From Flavobacterium sp. (GTDB taxonomy: Bacteria > Bacteroidota > Bacteroidia > Flavobacteriales > Flavobacteriaceae): 11,132 nucleotides of DNA. The DNA lies in assembly GCA_005792865.1 (NCBI GenBank), contig SXQR01000128.1, positions 1 to 11,132 on the forward strand. The letters are read 5' to 3'. Position numbers and translations under genes: made by a program. Shown piece by piece: positions 6,594 to 11,132 of the stretch (within the stretch, counting starts at the first letter, position 1; every line of letters begins with the position of its first letter). The notes under the pieces are model-generated. The model was not told where the DNA came from and did no database searches. It saw only the letters and a list, made by a program, of their open reading frames with translations.

Positions 6594-7053
6594 TTGTCGA
6601 TTTTGACAATGCGCGACCGTGAAATCCTAAGGATTGCCGGGTGCCGGGCCATTCAAATGCCGTTTTGCAATCGTTGCAACGGTATCGGTGCCGAAGGATG
6701 GGAAACAATCCGGCCAATGAAACGATGGCGAACTTGATCGCCGATCCGATGCTGTCCACGACGGTCACCATTTCAACGGCATGCGAACCGCAGTGAGGAC
6801 AGGCCAAAGGCTTTCCGTCATCGGTTTGGGAATACATCTCCACGTCGTTCAAAACATTTCGCGCATCCTCCAGATCAATGGTGCGCACCATCAGTTTCAC
6901 CCCGCCGATGGCCTGGCTCATGAGCGGATCGGAATCGATCGTGATGTCGTCACGCAAAAAGGCGGGAATTCCGGCATCCTCCAGTTTGGCGCGGCATATA
7001 TGCGCCTCGGCCGAATATTGGAAACTGCCCACAAGGGTAAATTCGGGTGTCAT
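6568..7053 (-). CDS. DUF2007 domain and zinc-ribbon membrane-associated protein
   Basis: This 161-residue protein has an N-terminal DUF2007 domain (about 4-73; a small ferredoxin-like fold annotated as putative signal transducing protein), recognised by the opening FTLVGSFQYSAEAHICRAKLEDAGIPAFL and the VRTIDLEDARNVL region. A split zinc ribbon follows, with CPHC at 85-88 and CNDC at 126-129. A hydrophobic stretch at about 104-121 lies between the two Cys pairs and could be a membrane hairpin or a buried helix. The basic tail (140-161) has no recognisable motif and its coding sequence overlaps the end of the AI-2E gene on the other strand (6568-6593). The start codon overlaps the bioF stop as ATGA (7050-7053), so it should be translated by coupling to bioF. 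The function is unknown. Co-expression with bioF may be housekeeping linkage rather than a biotin role. Confidence 0.85.
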   Translation of the reverse strand: MTPEFTLVGSFQYSAEAHICRAKLEDAGIPAFLRDDITIDSDPLMSQAIGGVKLMVRTIDLEDARNVLNDVEMYSQTDDGKPLACPHCGSHAVEMVTVVDSIGSAIKFAIVSLAGLFPILRHRYRCNDCKTAFEWPGTRQSLGFHGRALSKSTTNRLFSAS

Positions 7054-8183
7054 GAGAATAAGGTTTTGGCGAGCAGTTCAAGTACCGACGTGATCTGCTC
7101 GGGCGTGTTGAAGGCATGGATGCAAAAGCGTAGCCTTTCCTGGCCTTGGGGCACCGTTGGCGAGAGGATTGGCCTGACATCGAAGCCCGCATCCTGCACC
7201 CGCCTGGCGATAATGCGGACGCGCTCGTTCCCGGGGATGATGGCCGAGGCAATCGCCGATTTCCCGCCAACGAAAACAGGTACCATTCCCAGCCGCGCCA
7301 CCTCACGCGAAAAGTGCAGGATATTGGCCCGGAGCTTCTCGATGGTAACCGTCGCCTGTTCGAGTTTTCCATAAGCGAGAACAATCGTGGCGACGCTGTG
7401 TGGCGGTAGCGCGGTGGTGTAGATGAAACTGCGGGCAAAATTCACCAGATATTCCTTTAGGATTTTAGGTCCCAGCACCGATGCGCCGTGGCAACCGAGC
7501 GCCTTTCCATAGGTGACCACCCTTGCGAAAACACGTTGGTGCAATTGATGGTCCTGCACCAAGCCGGCACCGTGGGGCCCAAAAACGCCAAGCGCGTGGG
7601 CCTCATCCAGTATTAGGAACGCGCCGTATTTTTCGCAAAGTTCCAGAAGCCGGACAAGAGGTGGCGAATCACCGTCCATGGAGAAGACGGTCTCGGTGGC
7701 GACGTAAACGGTGGATTCCCGGCACGATTCAAGCAAGCGCTCAAGATCCTCCAGGTCGTTGTGTGCAAATTTAAAGGCACGTGCCTGCGAAAGCCTCAGC
7801 CCGTCGCGAATCGAAGCGTGGCAATATTCATCAAAAAGGACAATGTCGCCCCGTTGCGGAATCGATGAGAAAACGCCGAGGTTAGCATCGTAGCCCGAAT
7901 TGAAGATCAGCGCAGCCTCTGCTTCATGAAAATGGGCAACACGGGCTTCGGCGATTGAATAGAGGTCATGATTTCCGGTAATGAGCCGGCTTCCCGTGGA
8001 ACCGTTCTTTGGATGACCCGCCAGGACCGAAGCTTCATCGAAAAGACTTTCGTCAGCACCAAATCCCAGATAATCGTTTGACGATAAATCAATGAGCGCC
8101 CCAACCGGTCTCAATTCCCGAAGTGCGTCCTGCGCGGCCCGGCCGTCCAACCTTTTACCCAGTGAGGCCGGCACCCTATGCAT
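7050..8183 (-). CDS. bioF: 8-amino-7-oxononanoate synthase (KAPA synthase)
   Basis: BioF is the PLP-dependent alpha-oxoamine synthase that condenses L-alanine with pimeloyl-ACP (or pimeloyl-CoA), releasing CO2 and giving KAPA, the substrate of BioA. With the ATG at 8183 the protein has 377 residues, near the roughly 385 usual for BioF. Visible hallmarks are SSNDYLGF at 34-41, GSTGSRLITGNHDLY at 61-75, the acetyl-binding FNSGYDAN at 94-101, the PLP-stacking His122 in EYCHAS, ETVFSMDGD at 164-172, DEAHALGVFGPHG with Asp193, and TYGKALG with Schiff-base Lys227. The frame stays open upstream to 8381, but that extension is read inside the neighbouring gene in another frame and does not look like BioF. 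The start overlaps the upstream gene's stop by 8 bases, and its own TGA overlaps the next ATG, so three genes form a coupled unit. The active site is complete. Confidence 0.95.
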   Translation of the reverse strand: MHRVPASLGKRLDGRAAQDALRELRPVGALIDLSSNDYLGFGADESLFDEASVLAGHPKNGSTGSRLITGNHDLYSIAEARVAHFHEAEAALIFNSGYDANLGVFSSIPQRGDIVLFDEYCHASIRDGLRLSQARAFKFAHNDLEDLERLLESCRESTVYVATETVFSMDGDSPPLVRLLELCEKYGAFLILDEAHALGVFGPHGAGLVQDHQLHQRVFARVVTYGKALGCHGASVLGPKILKEYLVNFARSFIYTTALPPHSVATIVLAYGKLEQATVTIEKLRANILHFSREVARLGMVPVFVGGKSAIASAIIPGNERVRIIARRVQDAGFDVRPILSPTVPQGQERLRFCIHAFNTPEQITSVLELLAKTLFS

Positions 8184-8703
8184 TGGCAGCGGTCCTTTCA
8201 ATCCATTTGCTTTCACCGCGCACGGTTTTGTCCAGAATGTCCAGGTCAAGCCTGGCGGCAACCTTCTGGGCAAGTGCGAGCGCCGCGGCCTTCTCCTCGA
8301 ATTTATACATCTTGAAATGCCGATTGCCCTGGTACCAGAGATTGACCTCGTACACTTCGGGTTCGTGAGAAAAGACCGCAATATATTCGAGTTTAGGTGC
8401 CACTGTGCGGCGGCTCACCGTAATGGGACCCACGCGATAGCGCGTGACCAACAGGTTGGAACCGGTATCGATGAGGATATCGTTTTCCATCGCATTGTAG
8501 ACCCCGAGCGTGAAAAATAGCGCTATGTCATAAAGGGATTTGGCGGCGCGCACGCCGGTTTCCTCTGATGCGTCAAAGTAAACCGACAACACATTGTCGT
8601 ACAGGCAATACAGCATCAGCGTAAAAAAAGCGGCCGAGAGCACCAACTGCCACCACCGGCGCTTTCCCTGCCTGATCACCACTTCAAATTCCCCATTTTG
8701 CAT
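8176..8703 (-). CDS. Two-helix membrane protein of unknown function, possibly PH-like
   Basis: I do not recognise a named family with certainty. The 175-residue protein begins MQNGEFEVVIRQGKRRWW, then has two hydrophobic segments at about 17-36 and 54-70. A probably cytoplasmic beta-rich half follows (about 74-135, including DILIDTGSNLLVTRYRVG and YEVNLWYQGNRHFKMYKF), and then an Ala-rich amphipathic helix, EEKAAALALAQKVAARL, at 136-152. Two helices followed by such a sheet-plus-helix unit resembles bacterial PH-like membrane proteins; this is inference. An in-frame ATG 30 bases upstream (8733) exists, but a TAnnTTTG box falls between the two, and MQNGEF is the better start. The TAG stop overlaps the bioF ATG (8176-8183), so the two should be translated together. 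It may simply be a long-standing neighbour of bioF. Confidence 0.75.
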   Translation of the reverse strand: MQNGEFEVVIRQGKRRWWQLVLSAAFFTLMLYCLYDNVLSVYFDASEETGVRAAKSLYDIALFFTLGVYNAMENDILIDTGSNLLVTRYRVGPITVSRRTVAPKLEYIAVFSHEPEVYEVNLWYQGNRHFKMYKFEEKAAALALAQKVAARLDLDILDKTVRGESKWIERTAANA

Positions 8704-8707
8704 AAAA

Positions 8708-8715
8708 CAAATATA
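8708..8715 (-). promoter_or_regulatory. Putative -7 promoter box of the membrane protein-bioF-DUF2007 run
   Basis: On the - strand, 8715 to 8708 reads TATATTTG, matching TAnnTTTG exactly, and ends 4 bases before the ATG at 8703. The box-to-ATG spacing is the same as at bioD, which again suggests a leaderless transcript and favours the ATG at 8703 over the one at 8733. Confidence 0.5.
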
Positions 8716-8767
8716 TAAAATTGAATGCGGCACCAGACTAAATTTATAGCTGAAAAAAAATATTTAA

Positions 8768-8777
8768 TTATCGATAA
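8768..8777. promoter_or_regulatory. Palindrome, candidate operator of the DUF2975-YozG operon
   Basis: TTATCGATAA is a perfect 10-base palindrome. It overlaps a wider inverted repeat, TAATTAT (8765-8771) with ATAATTA (8781-8787), spaced by 9 bases. Both sit about 11-20 bases upstream of the -7 box at 8789, where RNA polymerase would contact the -33 region. A small XRE repressor is encoded one gene downstream, and such repressors commonly bind near their own promoter; that this is its site is inference. The AT-rich background raises the odds of chance palindromes. Confidence 0.35.
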
Positions 8778-8788
8778 ACAATAATTAG

Positions 8789-8796
8789 TATTTTTG
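8789..8796 (+). promoter_or_regulatory. Putative -7 promoter box of the DUF2975-YozG operon
   Basis: TATTTTTG matches TAnnTTTG exactly and ends 16 bases before the ATG at 8813, giving a short leader of roughly ten bases. The surrounding 8704-8812 gap is strongly AT-rich compared with the flanking genes, as expected for a divergent promoter region. Confidence 0.5.
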
Positions 8797-8812
8797 TTGA
8801 AAACCTGAAACG

Positions 8813-9325
8813 ATGAGAAAATTACAAATTTTGAAAACGTGCATTGACCTGATCTATTTTTTTGGCATCTTCACTTTGATCGGCATGTGCATCTTTGTGC
8901 CGATGGCGATTTTTGGCGAGGCTGGATTTCCCATTAAGGTACGCGGGCAGGAAATCGAGATAGCCGATTGGGGCTCCAAGATTCTTTTAATATGTATTCT
9001 GGTGAGCGCAATCGCGTTCTTTTATGCGATCCTCCTGATTCGCAGGACACTGGAATTTTTCAGGAAGCGCGACGTATTCAACCTGCAAGTCATCGCCAAT
9101 TTTAATAAAATCGGATGGTGCATAGTGGCATCGGCATTGGTTACGGGGATTCCCATGCTAATATACAATATCATCATGCGGCCCAAAACCGGATTCGAGA
9201 TCTCGGCCGGACTGGGGATGGATTCCTTCATGATGTCCATTTCATTGGGGCTGCTGTTCATGGTCATTGCCGAAGCCTTCAGGATGGCCAAACAACTTAA
9301 GGAAGAAAACGAACTCGTGATCTGA
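8813..9325 (+). CDS. DUF2975 four-helix membrane protein
   Basis: This 170-residue protein fits the DUF2975 family (PF11188). It has four hydrophobic segments at about 10-32, 56-76, 101-121 and 138-156, an extracytoplasmic loop after helix 1 (34-54), the LEFFRKRDVFN stretch at 80-90 between helices 2 and 3, and the family's typical end, AEAFRMAKQLKEENELVI. Members are inner-membrane proteins of unknown biochemical function that are very often encoded directly before a small YozG-like XRE regulator, as here. The stop and the regulator's start overlap as TGATG (9323-9327), so the pair is translationally coupled. The membrane protein may sense something and control the regulator, or be an integral target of it; neither is established by the sequence. 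Confidence 0.88.
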   Translation: MRKLQILKTCIDLIYFFGIFTLIGMCIFVPMAIFGEAGFPIKVRGQEIEIADWGSKILLICILVSAIAFFYAILLIRRTLEFFRKRDVFNLQVIANFNKIGWCIVASALVTGIPMLIYNIIMRPKTGFEISAGLGMDSFMMSISLGLLFMVIAEAFRMAKQLKEENELVI

Positions 9326-9543
9326 TGCCGATCATCCTCAACCTGGACGTGATGCTCGCGAGGCGGAAAATGCGGTCCATCGAATTGGCGGACCGCATTG
9401 GGATCACGACGGCGAATTTGTCCATCCTCAAGACGGGAAAGGCGAAGGCCATACGGTTTTCAACGCTCGAGGCCATTTGCGAGGTACTGGAATGCCAGCC
9501 GGGCGATATTTTGGAGTACAGGCCTGACCATGAAGCTACCTGA
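9325..9543 (+). CDS. YozG-like XRE/Cro family transcriptional regulator
   Basis: This 72-residue protein is essentially one helix-turn-helix domain of the Cro/CI type (HTH_26-like). The HTH core is IELADRIGITTANLSILKTGKA at about 19-40, followed by the AIRFSTLEAICEVLECQPGDILEY stretch typical of the YozG group. There is no sensor or dimerisation domain beyond the DNA-binding unit. It overlaps the DUF2975 stop by one base. It probably autoregulates the operon; the palindrome at 8768-8777 is the best candidate site in view. It ends 28 bases before the next gene, so the DUF3667 genes may be read from the same transcript. Confidence 0.92.
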   Translation: MPIILNLDVMLARRKMRSIELADRIGITTANLSILKTGKAKAIRFSTLEAICEVLECQPGDILEYRPDHEAT

Positions 9544-9571
9544 TTTTTTTATATTGCAGAAATTTTGCGGC

Positions 9572-10375
9572 ATGGATCCACTTTGTAAAAATTGCGACGG
9601 CCCCATATTGGAAGGACAGCGCTTCTGCGGCTCGTGCGGGCAGCGCTCGCAGATCCACCGGTTTGGCGTCCATGACCTGACGCATGAACTGATCCATTAT
9701 TTTACCCACGCCGACAAGGGACTTTTTACACTTTTGCGTGAACTTGCCCTGCGGGGTGGCGCCGTTGCCCGGGAATTCCTCGACGGCCGCAGGCGCAGGC
9801 ACTTCTCGCCGCTCAACTTTTTCCTGATCGTCGCAGCGGTGCTCGTGTTTATCATGAGTTTCCAACCGGTGCCTAACGCCGCGAACGTTCTCGCCGAGAA
9901 CCCGCGGATTGCCGCCATCACAGATCCCGAGATAAGGCAGGCGGCGCTTGCCATGATGGAACGCCGTGCCAACGCCATAGCGGTCCTGAACCGGTATGCC
10001 AATTTATTGGCCATGGCCGCCTTGCCGCTGACGGCTTTGGCGATGTGGCTGTTCTTTCGCAAGCGGGGCTACTCTTTTACCGAACATCTTGTCGCGGGTA
10101 TGTACATGCTAGGATTCTGTTTGCTGCTCTATGCGCTGGTGGTTGTGCCTCTATGCGCGCTGGCAGGCTTTCCCGACGATGCGGCCAAGGGCATCCTTTT
10201 CCTCTTGCAGTTAACTTATTTTTCCATCTTTTACATCCAAATGTTCAGGCTGCGGGGATGGGGGCGCGGGCGGGCCGTTCTTGCGTCGGCGGTGTCGTTG
10301 CTACTGTGGATCGTGCTCTCGGGAGGGGCGGTGATGCTCTACATCCGGAGTGGTTTTTTTGGGCTGGCTGGATAG
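9572..10375 (+). CDS. DUF3667 zinc-ribbon membrane protein (first of two paralogs)
   Basis: This 267-residue protein belongs to DUF3667. The N-terminus is a zinc ribbon with Cys5-x2-Cys8 and Cys19-x2-Cys22. A conserved cytoplasmic block follows, with HYFTHADKG at 42-50, RGGAVAREFLDGRRRRHFSPL at 61-81 and FFL. Hydrophobic segments lie at about 82-97, 147-163, 172-198, 207-226 and 235-258, with a soluble, probably periplasmic loop at 98-140. The biochemical function of the family is unknown. I chose the ATG at 9572 because the neighbouring paralog also begins two or three residues before its first Cys; an in-frame ATG at 9530 would overlap the yozG end and add a 14-residue leader. Upstream frame extension to 9398 reads across yozG and is not real. 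It lies 28 bases after yozG and 33 before its paralog, so one operon is plausible. Confidence 0.87.
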   Translation: MDPLCKNCDGPILEGQRFCGSCGQRSQIHRFGVHDLTHELIHYFTHADKGLFTLLRELALRGGAVAREFLDGRRRRHFSPLNFFLIVAAVLVFIMSFQPVPNAANVLAENPRIAAITDPEIRQAALAMMERRANAIAVLNRYANLLAMAALPLTALAMWLFFRKRGYSFTEHLVAGMYMLGFCLLLYALVVVPLCALAGFPDDAAKGILFLLQLTYFSIFYIQMFRLRGWGRGRAVLASAVSLLLWIVLSGGAVMLYIRSGFFGLAG

Positions 10376-10408
10376 ATGAAAATAAACCATGACTAAACGT
10401 CTTATAAT

Positions 10409-11132
10409 ATGAAATGTATCAATTGCAATGGAGATCTTACGCCGCAGTATCGATATTGTCCGTCCTGTAGCCAAACCGTGCACCTTCAACGGTTGAGCCT
10501 GCCGCATGTGGGGCACGAAACCTTTCATTACTTCACGCACGCGGACAAGAGCATCATCAATCTTGTCCGGGATCTTGCGACCAGGGGCGGCACCGTAGCC
10601 CGAGAGTACGTTTTGGGGATGCGAAAGCGGCACTTTTCACCACTTAGCTTTTTCCTTATGATTGCCGCGATTTACCTGATCGTGATGAATTTTGAAAACA
10701 GCCCTGCAAGCGAAGCATTGCGTGAAAGACCTGATTTGAGCCAGTACTACGAGGGCGCCGAACTTGAAAAGATGCAATATTACTTCCAGAGACAGGAAGT
10801 TGCGGTGCGGTATATGCAAAAGAAGTCCAACCTTGTGGCAATCGCCACTGTTCCCATTACCGCATTGAGTTTCTTCCTGTTTTACAGAAAGCGCGCGTTC
10901 AATTATACCGAACATCTGGTCGCGACCCTTTACATGTCCGGATTTACGACGCTGTTTTACATCATCCTCATCGCCCTCAATTCCCTTATCCGGTTTCCAT
11001 TTGGTTATTTGGCGGCCGTGTATTTTCCATTGCAGCTCGCCTATTACAGTTGGTTCTATTACCGTTTCATGGTGGGATCCGGCAAACCCAAGGTTTTTTT
11101 GTCGGCTCTTTGCGGTGCGCTGATACCAGGAC
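10409..11132 (+). CDS. DUF3667 zinc-ribbon membrane protein (second paralog, 3' end outside window)
   Basis: The frame opens at ATG 10409 and stays open to the window edge, giving 241 residues of an incomplete protein. It repeats the architecture of the preceding gene: a zinc ribbon (Cys3, Cys6, Cys17, Cys20), the near-identical HYFTHADKS block at 40-48, RGGTVAREYVLGMRKRHFSPL at 59-79, FFL, then membrane segments at about 81-94, 142-158, 172-193, 200-219 and one starting near 228. The loop at 95-140 differs strongly from the first paralog and is richer in Tyr, Gln and Glu. RKRAFNYTEHLVA at 160-172 matches RKRGYSFTEHLVAG in the first copy. The two genes therefore look like an old tandem duplication. 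The function is unknown. By comparison with the paralog, only a few tens of residues are missing. Confidence 0.88.
   Translation, partial: MKCINCNGDLTPQYRYCPSCSQTVHLQRLSLPHVGHETFHYFTHADKSIINLVRDLATRGGTVAREYVLGMRKRHFSPLSFFLMIAAIYLIVMNFENSPASEALRERPDLSQYYEGAELEKMQYYFQRQEVAVRYMQKKSNLVAIATVPITALSFFLFYRKRAFNYTEHLVATLYMSGFTTLFYIILIALNSLIRFPFGYLAAVYFPLQLAYYSWFYYRFMVGSGKPKVFLSALCGALIPG

Noticed and set aside
8184..8381. A 66-codon in-frame extension upstream of bioF
   Set aside because: It is read inside the membrane-protein gene in another frame, is rich in Arg, Pro and Ser, and does not resemble any BioF N-terminus; the ATG at 8183 gives the normal length.
9398..9571. An in-frame extension upstream of the first DUF3667 gene
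   Set aside because: It overlaps yozG in another frame. The zinc ribbon starts right after the ATG at 9572, as in the paralog.
1..11132. CRISPR array, insertion sequence, phage or defence island
   Set aside because: No regularly spaced repeats, transposase, integrase, nuclease or toxin-antitoxin motif was seen. The region looks like ordinary chromosomal genes.

Overview
The window looks like a chromosomal segment from a comparatively G+C-rich member of the Bacteroidota, probably the Flavobacteriaceae. Supporting signs are a large secreted protein with a type IX secretion (T9SS) C-terminal sorting domain, promoter-like TAnnTTTG boxes just before start codons, an apparent lack of Shine-Dalgarno sequences, and families common in flavobacteria (DUF3667, a DUF2975/YozG pair, DUF2007). 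The genus cannot be fixed from the sequence alone. Coding density is very high. No stretch over 300 bases lacks a gene, and I see no RNA gene, insertion sequence or CRISPR array.

Layout, left to right. (1) Bases 2-1711, + strand: the C-terminal 569 residues of a T9SS cargo protein, closed by a rho-independent terminator. (2) Bases 1740-5430, - strand: a tight run read bioD, bioA, a SET-domain protein gene, then a ketoacyl-synthase gene. (3) Bases 5508-6593, + strand: an AI-2E/PerM-family membrane protein, divergent from bioD and inserted in the middle of the biotin locus. (4) Bases 6568-8703, - strand: a second tight run read membrane protein gene, bioF, then a DUF2007/zinc-ribbon protein gene, with overlapping stop and start codons. 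(5) Bases 8813-11132, + strand: a DUF2975 membrane protein, its YozG-like repressor, and two tandem DUF3667 paralogs. The second paralog runs off the right edge.

The biotin genes cover three of the four ring-assembly steps. BioF condenses pimeloyl-ACP (or pimeloyl-CoA) with alanine, BioA transaminates the product using S-adenosylmethionine, and BioD closes the ureido ring. bioB and any recognisable pimelate-supplying enzyme (bioC, bioH, bioG, bioW, bioI) are absent from the window. The KAS I/II-type ketoacyl synthase at the end of the bioD-bioA run is therefore a natural candidate for a role in making the pimeloyl chain. The SET-domain protein between bioA and that synthase is the oddest member of the cluster.

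The regulatory signals I can support are two TAnnTTTG boxes placed so close to their start codons (bioD and the membrane protein upstream of bioF) that the mRNAs may be leaderless; a third box before the DUF2975 gene, next to a 10-bp perfect palindrome that could be the YozG operator; and a weaker inverted repeat between the SET and synthase genes that encloses another TAnnTTTG match.
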